Translations under genes and position numbers: made by a program | The notes under the pieces: generated by a model | What the model saw: the letters and a program-made list of their open reading frames with translations, nothing else | What the model was told of the DNA's origin: nothing | The model's database searches: none | Assembly (NCBI RefSeq): GCF_018263855.1 | Contig: NZ_CP073318.1 | Coordinates: forward strand, 9,982,001 to 10,046,000 | Direction of reading: 5' to 3' | Source of the DNA: Kutzneria sp. CA-103260 | GTDB taxonomy: Bacteria; Actinomycetota; Actinomycetes; Mycobacteriales; Pseudonocardiaceae | Length of the DNA stretch: 64,000 nt | Part shown: positions 52,657 through 62,906 of the stretch, piece by piece | Layout: every line of letters starts with the position of its first letter | How positions within the stretch are numbered: the stretch's first letter is position 1

Positions 52657-52875
52657 CTCGGTGGCTCCTTCGTGGGTCGGGCTCGATGAGAAGAACAGTA
52701 GGCGATTACATCGTGCACAATCAAGTTTGAGACGCTGTGACCACGGTTACCTTGGGGTGTTCTCTTGGCCGTGCGGGCCATGATATGCGCAGGTCAGATC
52801 GGGTATGAGGCGGTGGAGGGGATCGTGCCGCCGATGCCCGCAGCCCGTCCGAACGGGCAACCTCGACCCGGCAAA

Positions 52876-52969
52876 CCCCCGCGAGTCCCGCTCTGGGGCA
52901 AGCGAAATACGGGTTTCGGCCCGGCTTGAAACTCGTGTTTCACGTGCCTGAGAGCGGGACTCGCGGGGG
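52876..52969. terminator. Family B hairpin, 19-bp arms
   Basis: Arms 52876-52894 and 52951-52969 pair perfectly (right arm begins AGAGCGGGACTCGC), enclosing ~56 bp. The left half (52880-52905) is repeated exactly at 60241-60266. It lies between the divergent ends of the hydrolase promoter region and the ABC operon. Confidence 0.7.
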
Positions 52970-52973
52970 TGGA

Positions 52974-53018
52974 CACGAAAGAACCCCCGCGAGCGCGTCT
53001 CGCGGGGGTTCTTTCGTG
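52974..53018 (-). terminator. Terminator of the oligopeptide ABC operon
   Basis: Arms 52974-52993 and 52999-53018 pair perfectly over 20 bases (CACGAAAGAACCCCCGCGAG) with a 5-nt loop, 6 bp after the stop of the last operon gene. On the minus strand it is followed by the family B hairpin. Confidence 0.8.
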
Positions 53019-53024
53019 CCGTGG

Positions 53025-54050
<1,026 letters not shown>

Positions 54051-54054
54051 CTTC

Positions 54055-55101
54055 CTAGAGTTTCGGCTGGATCTCGTTGGTCCAGATCCGCAGCCGCTGG
54101 TCGACGCCGAGATGGCAGGCCACCCGGTGGCCGCCGCCGACGTCCTCCAGCTCGGGCACCACCGAGGTGGTGGCGTCGCCGGCCAGGTCCTTGTACGCGC
54201 AGCGCGGGTGGAACGCGCACCCGCTGGGCACGTTGATCAGGCTGGGCGGCGTGCCCTTGATCGGCAGCAGCCGCTCGGAGCGGTCCCGGTCCAGCCGCGG
54301 CATCGAGGACAGCAGTCCCCAGGTGTAGGGGTGCTGCGGCGTGTGGAACACCTCGCGCGCGCTGCCCTGCTCCACCGACCGCCCCGCGTACATCACCATG
54401 ATGTCGTCGGCCAGCTCGGCCACCACGCCCAGGTCGTGGGTGATGATGATGACCGCGGAGCCGAACTCCTGCTGCAGGTCCTTGATCAGGTCCAGGATCT
54501 GGGCCTGCACGGTGACGTCCAGCGCGGTGGTCGGCTCGTCGGCGATCAGCAGCTCCGGGTCGCAGCACAGCGCCATCGCGATCATGGCCCGCTGCCGCAT
54601 GCCGCCGGAGAACTGGTGCGGGTAGTCGTCCACCCGCGAGTTCGGCTGCGGGATGCCCACCCGGTCCAGCATCTCGATGGCGTGCTTGCGGGCCACCTGC
54701 TTGGTCACCTTGTGGTGGATCCGGTAGGCCTCGATGATCTGCTGCCCGACCGTGTAGAACGGGTGCATCGCCGACAGCGGATCCTGGAAGATCATCGCCA
54801 TCTTCTTGCCCCGCAACGACCGCACGTGGTCGTCGTCGGCGGTCAGCAGCTCCTCGCCGTCCAGCCAGATCTCACCGGACATCTTCGCCTTGGCGTAGCG
54901 CTGCAGTCCCATCAGGGCCATGCTGCTCACGCTCTTGCCGGAGCCGGACTCGCCGACGATGCCCAGCGTCTTGCCGCGCTCCAGCTTGAACGACAGCCCG
55001 TCCACCGACTTCACGACGCCGTCGTCGGTGTTGAAGTGCACCCGGAGGTCGTTGACCTCAAGGAAGCTCCGCTGCTGGGGCGGTTCCCATTGCTCGGTCA
55101 T
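54055..55101 (-). CDS. Oligopeptide/dipeptide ABC transporter ATP-binding protein (D type)
   Basis: 348 residues. Walker A GIVGESGSGKSVSSMALMGL, AMIFQDPLSAMHPFYTVG, FSGGMRQRAMIAMALCCDP, LIADEPTTALDVTVQAQILD and the C-terminal GCAFHPRCAYKDL. Couples ATP hydrolysis to import with the F-type ATPase that follows. 37 bp separate it from the permease gene upstream. Confidence 0.93.
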   Translation of the reverse strand: MTEQWEPPQQRSFLEVNDLRVHFNTDDGVVKSVDGLSFKLERGKTLGIVGESGSGKSVSSMALMGLQRYAKAKMSGEIWLDGEELLTADDDHVRSLRGKKMAMIFQDPLSAMHPFYTVGQQIIEAYRIHHKVTKQVARKHAIEMLDRVGIPQPNSRVDDYPHQFSGGMRQRAMIAMALCCDPELLIADEPTTALDVTVQAQILDLIKDLQQEFGSAVIIITHDLGVVAELADDIMVMYAGRSVEQGSAREVFHTPQHPYTWGLLSSMPRLDRDRSERLLPIKGTPPSLINVPSGCAFHPRCAYKDLAGDATTSVVPELEDVGGGHRVACHLGVDQRLRIWTNEIQPKL

Positions 55102-55138
55102 GATTCCGCCTCCGCGGAGAGAAGTACGTCGGCGGTCA

Positions 55139-56149
55139 CTAGATACGCACCCTCGGATCGATGACCACGTACAGCACGTCCACCACCAGGTTGGCCACGA
55201 TGACGAAGGTGGCGGCCAGCAGGGTCACGCCCAGCACCTTCGGCAGGTCGTTCTGGGTGATCGCCTGCAGCGCGTACTGGCCCAGGCCGTTGAGCGAGTA
55301 GGTCTTCTCGGTCAGGATCGAGCTGCCCAGCAGGATGCCGATGTCCAGGCCGAAGATGGTGGTGATCGGGGTCAGCGCGGCCCGCAGGCCGTGCCGGACC
55401 ACCACCGTGCTCTCCGGCAGGCCCTTGGCCCGCGCGGTCCGGATGAAGTCCTCGCCCATCGTCTCCAGCATGCCGGCCCGGGTCAGCCGGGCGTACGCGG
55501 CGGCGTTGAGGAAGGCCAGCGTCAGCCAGGGCAGCGCCAGGTCGTAGGCCCACAGCGCCGGGTTCTCGGTGAACTCGGTGTAGCTGCCGCCCGGCGGGAA
55601 CCAGCCCAGGGTGTAGCTGAAGATGTTCAGCGCCAGCAGACCGGTGAAGAAGATCGGCAGCGACACGCCGGCCAGCGCGATGCCCATCGCCGTCCGGTCG
55701 AACACGCTGCCCTTGCGCAGCGCGGAGATCACGCCGGCGGAGACACCGAAGGCCAGCCACACGATCGCGCCGCCGACGGCCAGCGACAGGGTCACCGGGA
55801 AGCGGTCGAGCAGGTCCGGCAGCACCGGCTGCTGCTGCAGGAACGAGTAGCCAAGGCACGGCGCCGGGCAGTGCACCGTGGTCGGACCGGTGTTGTAGTC
55901 GGTGCCGACGAAGATGCCCGACAGGAACCGGCCGTACTGCACGTAGAGCGGGTCGGTGAAGCCGAGCTTGACCGCCATCGCGTGGATCTGCGTCACGTCG
56001 GCGGTCTTGCCGACGTAGCGGGACGCGAGGTCGTCCGCGGTCGCGCCGCCGATGCGCGGCAGCAGGAAGAAGATCAGGAAGACCGCGATGCTGACGATGA
56101 ACAGCATCACGATCGCCCCGATCAGGCGACGAATCAGATATGCGAACAC
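55139..56149 (-). CDS. Oligopeptide ABC transporter permease (B type)
   Basis: 336 residues, six membrane helices. It starts FAYLIRRLIGAIVMLFIVSI; the cytoplasmic EAA loop reads DFIRTARAKGLPESTVVVRH and the end is DVLYVVIDPRVRI, all typical of DppB/OppB. An ~60-residue external loop includes two Cys (VHCPAPCLGYSF). Forms the channel with the C-type permease. Confidence 0.92.
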   Translation of the reverse strand: MFAYLIRRLIGAIVMLFIVSIAVFLIFFLLPRIGGATADDLASRYVGKTADVTQIHAMAVKLGFTDPLYVQYGRFLSGIFVGTDYNTGPTTVHCPAPCLGYSFLQQQPVLPDLLDRFPVTLSLAVGGAIVWLAFGVSAGVISALRKGSVFDRTAMGIALAGVSLPIFFTGLLALNIFSYTLGWFPPGGSYTEFTENPALWAYDLALPWLTLAFLNAAAYARLTRAGMLETMGEDFIRTARAKGLPESTVVVRHGLRAALTPITTIFGLDIGILLGSSILTEKTYSLNGLGQYALQAITQNDLPKVLGVTLLAATFVIVANLVVDVLYVVIDPRVRI

Positions 56150-56166
56150 CGGGACGGCTGATGGCG

Positions 56167-56201
56167 GCCCGGCCGCCGTCGTCGGACGACGGCGGCCGGG
56201 C
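56167..56201 (-). terminator. Intra-operon hairpin between binding protein and permease genes
   Basis: Arms 56167-56183 and 56185-56201 pair perfectly over 17 bases with a single central G. It lies 26 bp after the stop of the binding-protein gene and 17 bp before the permease start. Likely partially stops transcription or protects the upstream mRNA end, giving more binding protein than permease. Confidence 0.75.
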
Positions 56202-56227
56202 GCCTTACGCCTTCACCTACCTTCCGG

Positions 56228-57985
56228 CTACTTCTTCACGCCGAGCGCGAGGTAGTCGTACATGCCGTACGCGTCGTTGACGAACACGTTGGTCAGGTTC
56301 TTCGGGCGGTACAGCAGGGCCTTGGCGAAGATGCCCGGCAGGATGTACGCGTCCGACATGACCTTCTTGTCCACGTCCACCCACGCCTTGTTGCGGGCGT
56401 CGGTGTCGGCGGTGGTGGTCGCCTTGTCGATCAGCGCGTCCACGGCCGGGTCCTTGACCGTCAGGTTGGTGTTGCCGCCGGTGGCCCGGATGACGCGGCT
56501 GTCCACGATCTGCTTGAGGAAGCCGAAGCCGTCCGTCCAGTCGCCCTGCCAGCCGGTGAGCATGATGCCCAGGCCGTTGTTCTTGGCGTAGTCCGGCTTG
56601 CCCGCGTAGAGCTTGAAGTAGTCGCCCTGCGGGAACGGCTTGATCGTCAGCTTGATGCCGACCTTGGACAGCGACTGCTGCAGCGCCTCGGCCGCGTTCT
56701 TCTCCTTCGGACGCTCGGCCCGGTAGGAGATGTTGGTGCTGAAGCCGTTGGGCTGGCCACAGGCCTGCAGTTCCTGCTTGGCCTTGTCCACGTCGCCGGC
56801 GTTGTTGGGCGACGGGAACGGGTCGAAGTTCTCCGAGCCCTGGGTGGGCGGCGGCAGCAGGTGGGTGGCGATGTCGCCGCCGCTGGTCGGGCCGCCGTAC
56901 GCGGCCTGGTAGGACGTCTTGTCCGCGGCGTACTCGACCGCGTTGCGGCAGTGGATGTTGTCCAGCGGGGCCACGTCGCCGTTGATGCCGGCGTACCAGA
57001 GCCGGTCGCTGACCGGGTTGTCCGCGTCGGCCTTCTGCTGCGGGTTGGCCAGGATCTTGCCCTGGGCCGCGGCCTGCACGCCGGTGCCGGCGATGTCCAC
57101 GTCGAGGTCGCCGGCCAGCAGCCGGGAGTCGATGTCATCGGCGTTGACGTTGAGCTGGACCGTGATCTGGTCCGGCAGCGCCTTGCGGAACGGGTCGGTC
57201 TTCGGGTCCCACTGGTCGTTGCGGACCAGCGTGAAGTTCTTGCTCAGGTTGTTCTCGGCGAACTTGTACGGACCGGTGGAGACCACGTGCTTCTTGTAGT
57301 CGGCGCCGGTGTCCTTGGCCTGCTGGACCGGCATGGTCGAGGGCAGCGCGGCGAAGTAGTCGAAGCCGGAGAACGCCGTCTTCAGGTGGAAGACGATCGT
57401 CGAGTCGTCCGGCGTCTCGATGGCCTTGAGGCCCAGCTTGTCCGGCGTCGGGTCGCTGTAGGGCGTGGTGTAGCCCTGCAGGTCGAGGAAGTCGTTGAAG
57501 TACGTGGGGCCGTCGGGGAAGACGGTCTTGTCCAGCGACCGCTCGACCGCGTACTTGACGTCCTTGGAGGTGACCGTGCTGCCGTCCTCGAACTTCACGC
57601 CCGAGCGCAGCTTGTAGGTCCAGGTCTTGCCGCCGTCGCTGGACTGGCCCAGCGAGGTCGCCAGGTCCGGCACCAGCTTGGTGCCCTCCTGGCCGGGGGC
57701 GGAGGCGAAGGTGACCAGGCTGCGGCCGGTCAGGCGGGCGAAGTTCCACTCGTAGCCGTAGTACATGTCGGCCGGGTCGAGCGAGTCCCAGTCGCCGGAG
57801 TTGGCCATCCGGAGGGTGCCGCCCTTGGTGTCCGAGGGGTTGAACACCTTGCCGATGGCGGCGTTGTAGGTGGCGGTGCCGCTGCCGGAGCTGGACGAGC
57901 CGGAGCCGCCGCCGCTGCAGGCGGTCAGGCCCACGGCGAGCGCGGAGGCGGCGGCGACCGCCGCCATGATCCGCTTTCTCTTCAT
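56228..57985 (-). CDS. Oligopeptide-type ABC transporter substrate-binding lipoprotein
   Basis: 585 residues. Signal peptide with lipobox VGLTACSGG (lipidated Cys23) and a Ser/Gly-rich linker. SBP_bac_5 fold: GGTLRMANSGDWDSLDPADM, WTYKLRSGVKFEDGSTVTSKDV, HVVSTGPYKFAENNLSKN and LMLTGWQGDWTDGFGF-like segment (IMLTGWQGDWTDGFGF). Captures peptides or other ligands outside the membrane. Second gene of the operon. Confidence 0.93.
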   Translation of the reverse strand: MKRKRIMAAVAAASALAVGLTACSGGGSGSSSSGSGTATYNAAIGKVFNPSDTKGGTLRMANSGDWDSLDPADMYYGYEWNFARLTGRSLVTFASAPGQEGTKLVPDLATSLGQSSDGGKTWTYKLRSGVKFEDGSTVTSKDVKYAVERSLDKTVFPDGPTYFNDFLDLQGYTTPYSDPTPDKLGLKAIETPDDSTIVFHLKTAFSGFDYFAALPSTMPVQQAKDTGADYKKHVVSTGPYKFAENNLSKNFTLVRNDQWDPKTDPFRKALPDQITVQLNVNADDIDSRLLAGDLDVDIAGTGVQAAAQGKILANPQQKADADNPVSDRLWYAGINGDVAPLDNIHCRNAVEYAADKTSYQAAYGGPTSGGDIATHLLPPPTQGSENFDPFPSPNNAGDVDKAKQELQACGQPNGFSTNISYRAERPKEKNAAEALQQSLSKVGIKLTIKPFPQGDYFKLYAGKPDYAKNNGLGIMLTGWQGDWTDGFGFLKQIVDSRVIRATGGNTNLTVKDPAVDALIDKATTTADTDARNKAWVDVDKKVMSDAYILPGIFAKALLYRPKNLTNVFVNDAYGMYDYLALGVKK

Positions 57986-58048
57986 GATCTGGTCAACCCC
58001 TCATCTTTCTCGAACCTGCATTCCAGACTGGGTGCAGAGCTTGGTTCG

Positions 58049-59047
58049 TCACCGGGCACGTGGGTCGAGCGCGTCGCGCAGACCGTCGCCGAACAGGTTG
58101 AACGCCAACACGGTGATGAAGATCGCCAGACCGGGCACGAGCATGAACTCGGGGTCGATCTGGTAGTACTGCGTCGCGTCGGAGAGCATGCCGCCCCAGG
58201 TCGGGGTCGGCGGTCGGACGCCGACGCCCAGGAACGACAGCGCCGACTCGAACAGCACGTTGGTCGGGATCAGCAGCGTGGAGTACACCAGGATCGGCGC
58301 GGCCAGGTTGGGCAGCAGCTCCCGGAACAGGATGTGCGGCGCCCGCGCGCCGAGGCTGCGCGCCGCGTCCACGAACTCGCGCTCGCGCAGCGACAGCGTC
58401 TGGCCCCGGATGATGCGGCCGATGTAGGACCAGTTGAAGAAGCCGATGATGAAGATCAGCAGGGCGATGCGCAGCGCGTCGCCGGACAGGCCGAACGCGT
58501 TGTCCGGCACCACGCCGGCCAGCGCCAGCGCGAACAGCAGCAGCGGGAACGCCAGGAACACGTCCATCAGCCGGCTGATCAGCGTGTCCACCCAGCCGCC
58601 GAAGAAGCCGGCGATCACGCCCATCACGGTGCCGATGACCACCGACATCACCGTGGACAGGAACGCGATCAGCAGCGACACCCAGGAACCGGCGAAGATG
58701 CGGGCCAGCAGGTCGCGGCCGTTGACCGGCTCCACGCCGAGCGGGTGATCGGCGCTGATGCCGCCGAACGCGCCCTTCGGGATCTGCAGGTCCGGGTCGA
58801 TCAGCGACTGGTTGAACGTGGTGGTGGGGATGACGCCGAACACCCGGTCCAGCACGAAGGCCACCGCCGCGGCGACGACCAGGAGCACGACCACGACGCC
58901 ACCGGCCATCGCGACCTTGTCCCGCCGCAGCCGCATCCAGGCGATCTGCCGCAGCGACCGGCCCTCGATCGCCTTGCCCATCCCGGCCAGCACGGCCTCA
59001 GGCTCAGCCTGGACCGCGTCGCCCGGAACATCCATGGGCGCCGTCAT
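58049..59047 (-). CDS. Oligopeptide ABC transporter permease (C type)
   Basis: 332 residues from ATG 59047 (GGGGTGAG upstream). The N-terminal segment LRQIAWMRLRRDKVAMAGGV is the OppC N-terminal domain; six helices follow, with FVDAARSLGARAPHILFREL as the EAA loop, and ends LFGDGLRDALDPRAR. First gene of the C-A-B-D-F operon, an order in which the permeases flank the binding protein. Confidence 0.92.
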   Translation of the reverse strand: MTAPMDVPGDAVQAEPEAVLAGMGKAIEGRSLRQIAWMRLRRDKVAMAGGVVVVLLVVAAAVAFVLDRVFGVIPTTTFNQSLIDPDLQIPKGAFGGISADHPLGVEPVNGRDLLARIFAGSWVSLLIAFLSTVMSVVIGTVMGVIAGFFGGWVDTLISRLMDVFLAFPLLLFALALAGVVPDNAFGLSGDALRIALLIFIIGFFNWSYIGRIIRGQTLSLREREFVDAARSLGARAPHILFRELLPNLAAPILVYSTLLIPTNVLFESALSFLGVGVRPPTPTWGGMLSDATQYYQIDPEFMLVPGLAIFITVLAFNLFGDGLRDALDPRAR

Positions 59048-59449
59048 CGTCTCACCCCTGCCTTCGGCGTGCGCACAACCAATTGCTCCCGTTGGGAACT
59101 CACCAGTTCCCACGAGTTCAGCAGACTCTCTTACCAAAGGCTGAGTGACGCCAGATTTCGCACGCGTCCGTGGCGCGATTGTGATTGAAATGGCGGACAG
59201 GCGGCCGCCGAGGTAGCCTGCCTGGCCTAAGCGAGCCTAACCCGTTCGGACGTACAAGCTTTGGTGCTCGGTCCAACTTGTCGACAGAGGGTGACGACCG
59301 TCGCCGCCGCGCCCGGTCCGTCCCTCAATGGTCCGATCGCACTTCTGAATTCGTCGACCAATGGCGCTCGAACGATTTTGTCGGAATGCGCTGCGCACGC
59401 GCCGGGTGACTCGCTGTGAATGTCGGTTCGGATGTGGCAGCGTGAGGAC
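59048..59449. other. Divergent promoter region with iron-box-like sequence
   Basis: About 400 bp with no gene. It should contain promoters for the ABC operon (minus) and the enoyl-CoA hydratase (plus). On the minus strand GGTTAGGCTC (59240-59231) begins a partial DmdR/IdeR-type iron box extending to ~59225. Confidence 0.4.
59225..59242 (-). promoter_or_regulatory. Partial DmdR/IdeR-like iron box
   Basis: Minus strand GGTTAGGCTCGCTTAGG matches ten consecutive bases of the DmdR1-type consensus TTAGGTTAGGCTCACCTAA, then more loosely. It lies ~180 bp upstream of the ABC operon. Weak support. Confidence 0.3.
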
Positions 59450-60223
59450 ATGGCCTCCTACCAGCACATCCTGCTCGATCAGGCCGGGGCGACGGCACGG
59501 ATCACCATGAACCGCCCATCCCGGCGCAATTCGCTGTCCGCCGACCATCTCGGCGAGCTGCTGGACGCCGTCCGCTCGGTGGCCGCCTCCGACGCCACCG
59601 GTCTCGTGCTGGCCGCCGCCGGCCCCGTCTTCTCCGCCGGCCACGACTTCGGCGACGTCGCCGCCCGCGACCTGCTCGGCGTCCGCGAGCTGCTGACCCT
59701 GTGCACCGAGCTGATGCGGGCCCTGCAGTCCGCCCCGCAGGTGGTCGTCGCCCGCGTGCACGGCCTGGCCACCGCCGCCGGCTGTCAGCTCGTCGCCTCC
59801 TGTGATCTGGCCGTGGCCGTCGCGTCGGCCGGCTTCGCCCTGCCCGGCGGCAACGGCGGCTGGTTCTGCCACACCCCGGCCGTGCCGGTGGCCCGAGCCG
59901 TCGGCCGCAAGCGGCTGATGGAGCTGGCCCTGACCGGCGACCCGATCGACGCTGCCACAGCCTTGGAGTGGGGGTTGGTCAACCGGGTCGTGCCTGACGA
60001 TGCGTTGGATGCGGCGGTTGATGAGTTGCTGGCCCGGGCGACTCGGGGGAGTCGGGCCAGCAAGGCGCTGGGGAAGCGGACCCTGTACGCGCAGCTCGAT
60101 CGGCCGGAGGCGGACGCCTACGCGCTGGCCCTGGAAGTCATGGCGGCGGCGTCCCAGCTGCCCGACGCCCGTGAGGGCATGGCGGCGTTCCTGGAGAAGC
60201 GCCGGGCTGTCTGGTCGAGCTGA
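59450..60223 (+). CDS. Enoyl-CoA hydratase/isomerase family protein
   Basis: 257 residues from ATG 59450 (MASYQHILLDQAGATARITM); an upstream in-frame ATG at 59420 is possible. Crotonase fold: ITMNRPSRRNSLSADHLGEL, oxyanion GPVFSAGHDFGDV and VHGLATAAGCQLVASCDLAV. The first catalytic Glu of true hydratases (in the A-GG/C-E position) is not obvious: AAGCQL is seen where AGGGCEL is usual. It may catalyse another crotonase reaction. Confidence 0.87.
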   Translation: MASYQHILLDQAGATARITMNRPSRRNSLSADHLGELLDAVRSVAASDATGLVLAAAGPVFSAGHDFGDVAARDLLGVRELLTLCTELMRALQSAPQVVVARVHGLATAAGCQLVASCDLAVAVASAGFALPGGNGGWFCHTPAVPVARAVGRKRLMELALTGDPIDAATALEWGLVNRVVPDDALDAAVDELLARATRGSRASKALGKRTLYAQLDRPEADAYALALEVMAAASQLPDAREGMAAFLEKRRAVWSS

Positions 60224-60533
60224 ACACCTGCTGGTAGGCCCGCGAGTCCCGCTCTGGGGCAAGCGAGTTACCGGTTCGGGTGGGTGGTTCGGATGCCCGC
60301 CCATCCACGCCCCGCCTGCCATCCGCGAGGGGTGTTGCGCGCGTTCTTGCGGAGGTAGACCGTGTCCCTAGGCGGCCGGACGGTCGTCCGATGGCGCGCG
60401 TTTGCACTACTGTCGCATACTTGCGTTAACCGGTAGAAAGTTTTCAACTTTCCGATACAGATATTGCAGTTGGTCGTCTCGTCTTCTTATGGTGGCCGTC
60501 ACACCGGCATCCTGAGCCGAAGTGGAGACGACG
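60224..60533 (+). other. Intergenic region with half of a family B repeat and a palindromic operator
   Basis: About 310 bp. 60241-60266 repeats the left half of the family B hairpin but has no right arm. GAAAGTT-TTC-AACTTTC at 60436-60452 is a perfect inverted repeat upstream of the glycosidase-like gene. Nothing else is recognised. Confidence 0.45.
60436..60452. promoter_or_regulatory. Inverted repeat GAAAGTT-N3-AACTTTC
   Basis: A perfect 7-bp inverted repeat 82 bp before the glycosidase-like start. GAAA...TTTC palindromes are common operators for LacI-type repressors controlling actinomycete polysaccharide hydrolases, so substrate-dependent control is plausible. Confidence 0.5.
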
Positions 60534-62861
60534 ATGTCTGCGCGATCCCTGCGTCCCTTATCCCTGCGACTGGCGGCGGCCGGCCTCGGCGTCGCCACGC
60601 TCGTCGGACTCGCCCTGGCTGCCCCGCACGTCGCGCCCTCGGCGGCCGCGGCCACCGGCGGCCGGGGAGCCACGGTCCCCTTCACCGAATACGAGGCCGA
60701 GTCGGCGGCGACCAACGGCACGGTCATCGGCCCCTCCCGCGCGGCCGGCACCCTGGCCGGTGAGGCGTCCGGGCGAAAGGCCGTCACCCTGTCGGGCAAC
60801 AGCCGCTATGTCGAGTTCACCCTCACCGCCGCAGCCAACGCCGTGACGCTGCACTACTCCGTGCCCGACGCGGCCGGCGGCGCGGCGTACACCACGCCCA
60901 TCGCGGTCTACGTCAACGGGTCCAAGAGCCAGGACCTGAGCCTGACCAACAAGTACAGCTGGTACTACGGCGGCTACCCGTTCACCAACGACCCCGGCGC
61001 GGGCAACCAGCACCACATGTACGACGACGTGCGGACCATGTTCGGCAGCACGCTGGCCGCCGGCACCAAGGTGAAGTTCCAGCTTGACGCCGCCTCGGTC
61101 GCCGTCACGCTGGACACCGCCGACTTCGAGAACGTCGGCGCGCCGATGGCCCAGCCGGCCAACTCGCTGTCGGTCACCTCCTACGGCGCCGACCCGAGCG
61201 GCGCGGCCGACTCCGGCAGCGCCTTCGTCACGGCCATCGCCGCGGCGTCGTCACAGGGCAAGGTCCTGTACGTGCCGCAGGGCACCTACACGGTCAACCA
61301 GCACCTGACCGTCAACAACGTGACGATCCAGGGCGCCGGCCCGTGGTACTCCGTGCTGCACGGCAACCGGGTCGGCGTGTTCGGGCTCGGCGAGCCCAAC
61401 AGTTGCGGCCAGGGCGGCAACTCCGGCGTCAGCAGCAACGTCAAGCTCTACGACTTCGCGATCATGGGCGAGGTCACCGAGCGCAACGACTGTGACCAGG
61501 TCAATGGCGTCGGCGGCGCGCTCGGCGGCGGCTCGGTCGTGTCCGACCTGTGGATCCAGCACGTCAAGGTCGGCCTGTGGCTGGACGGGCCGTTCGACGG
61601 ACTGACGGTGTCCAACAACCGGATCCTGGACACCACCGCCGACGGCCTCAACCTGCACGACGGCATCAGCCACGTCACCGTCACCAACAACTTCCTGCGC
61701 AACCTCGGCGACGACGGGCTGGCCATGTGGTCGGAGGTCAACGCCGACCATGACAACACGTTCTCCTTCAACACCGTCGAGTTACCCATGCTGGCCAACA
61801 ACATCGCCATCTACGGCGGGCACGACAACAGCGTCACCGACAACGTCGTGTCCGACACCCAGACCCAGGGCGGCGGCATCCACGTCGCCAACCGGTTCAA
61901 CGCGGTGGCGGTCTCGGGCACAACCACGTTGGCACGCAACACAACCCTGCGGGCCGGCGTGCTCGACCCCAACTGGCAGTTCGGCGTCGGCGCCATCTGG
62001 TTCGACGCCCAGCAGGGGGCGCTGAACGGCACGATCAACGTCACCGACTCCAACCTGCTCGACAGCTCGTACGAGGCGATCCAGACCGTCGAGGGCTCCA
62101 CGGTGAGCAACGTGCACTTCAGCAACGTCACCATCGACGGCACCGGCACCTTTGTGCTCCAGCTACAGGCCGGCGGCTCCGCCAGCTTCAGCAACGTCAC
62201 CGCCGCCCACGTGGGCGCGCCCAACCCGATCTACAGCTGCCTCGGCACCGGGTTCACCATCTCCGACGGCGGCGGCAATTCCGGTTGGTACCCCTCGACT
62301 CCCTTCTGCGGCCCGTGGCCCGCGCCCGTCTACACCTACCCCGGCGGCGGCAACCCGCCGCCGACCACGACCACCACTACAACGACGACCACCACGACCA
62401 CCACTACAACGACGACCACCACGACCACCACCACGCCGCCGAGCGGCAACCTCTCGTTGGGCAAGGCCATGACCGCCAGCAGCTCCACCCAGGTGTACGG
62501 GCCGGGCAACGCCAACGACAACAACACCAGCAGCTACTGGGAAAGCGCCAACAACGCCTTCCCGCAGTGGCTCCAGGTCGACCTCGGCTCCGCCACCTCC
62601 GTACGGCGCATCGTCCTCACCCTGCCACCCGCCACTGCCTGGTCCGCCCGCACGGAAACCTTGTCAGTACTGGGTTCCACCAACGGTAGCTCGTTCAGCA
62701 CGGTCGTCGGTTCCGCCGGCTACCGCTTCGATCCGGCCACCGGCAACACCGTCACCATCTCCGTGCCGGCCACGAGCCAGCGCTACCTGCGGCTCAACTT
62801 CACCGGCAACGACGGCTGGCCCGCCGGCCAGGTGTCGGAGTTCCAGGTGTACGGCTCCTGA
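60534..62861 (+). CDS. Secreted right-handed beta-helix protein with CBM35- and F5/8-type domains (GH87/mycodextranase-like)
   Basis: 775 residues from ATG 60534 (GGAG six bases upstream). Signal peptide ~1-35; CBM35/6-like domain ~45-175 (VPFTEYEAESAATNGTVIG, FTNDPGAGNQHHMYDDV); pectate-lyase-type beta-helix ~185-590 (SVTSYGADPSGAADSGSAF, TADGLNLHDGISHVTVTNNF, LRNLGDDGLAMWSE); a run of about 24 Thr; and a discoidin/F5/8 domain at the end (SSYWESANNAFPQWLQVDLG). The DGLN...GDDGLAMW pattern recalls GH87 alpha-1,3-glucanases and related mycodextranases. The enzyme class is inferred. Confidence 0.8.
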   Translation: MSARSLRPLSLRLAAAGLGVATLVGLALAAPHVAPSAAAATGGRGATVPFTEYEAESAATNGTVIGPSRAAGTLAGEASGRKAVTLSGNSRYVEFTLTAAANAVTLHYSVPDAAGGAAYTTPIAVYVNGSKSQDLSLTNKYSWYYGGYPFTNDPGAGNQHHMYDDVRTMFGSTLAAGTKVKFQLDAASVAVTLDTADFENVGAPMAQPANSLSVTSYGADPSGAADSGSAFVTAIAAASSQGKVLYVPQGTYTVNQHLTVNNVTIQGAGPWYSVLHGNRVGVFGLGEPNSCGQGGNSGVSSNVKLYDFAIMGEVTERNDCDQVNGVGGALGGGSVVSDLWIQHVKVGLWLDGPFDGLTVSNNRILDTTADGLNLHDGISHVTVTNNFLRNLGDDGLAMWSEVNADHDNTFSFNTVELPMLANNIAIYGGHDNSVTDNVVSDTQTQGGGIHVANRFNAVAVSGTTTLARNTTLRAGVLDPNWQFGVGAIWFDAQQGALNGTINVTDSNLLDSSYEAIQTVEGSTVSNVHFSNVTIDGTGTFVLQLQAGGSASFSNVTAAHVGAPNPIYSCLGTGFTISDGGGNSGWYPSTPFCGPWPAPVYTYPGGGNPPPTTTTTTTTTTTTTTTTTTTTTTTTPPSGNLSLGKAMTASSSTQVYGPGNANDNNTSSYWESANNAFPQWLQVDLGSATSVRRIVLTLPPATAWSARTETLSVLGSTNGSSFSTVVGSAGYRFDPATGNTVTISVPATSQRYLRLNFTGNDGWPAGQVSEFQVYGS
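62364..62436. repeat. 27-bp tandem repeat encoding poly-Thr linker
   Basis: A 27-bp unit of mostly ACC/ACG/ACT/ACA Thr codons is repeated about two and a half times inside the glycosidase-like gene, producing a linker of about 24 Thr. The mixed codons keep the unit recognisable, pointing to recent duplication of a whole unit rather than single-codon slippage. Confidence 0.7.
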
Positions 62862-62906
62862 GCAGGCCGGGCCGGATTCCTGGTGGCGGCCAGGGGTCCG
62901 GCCCGG

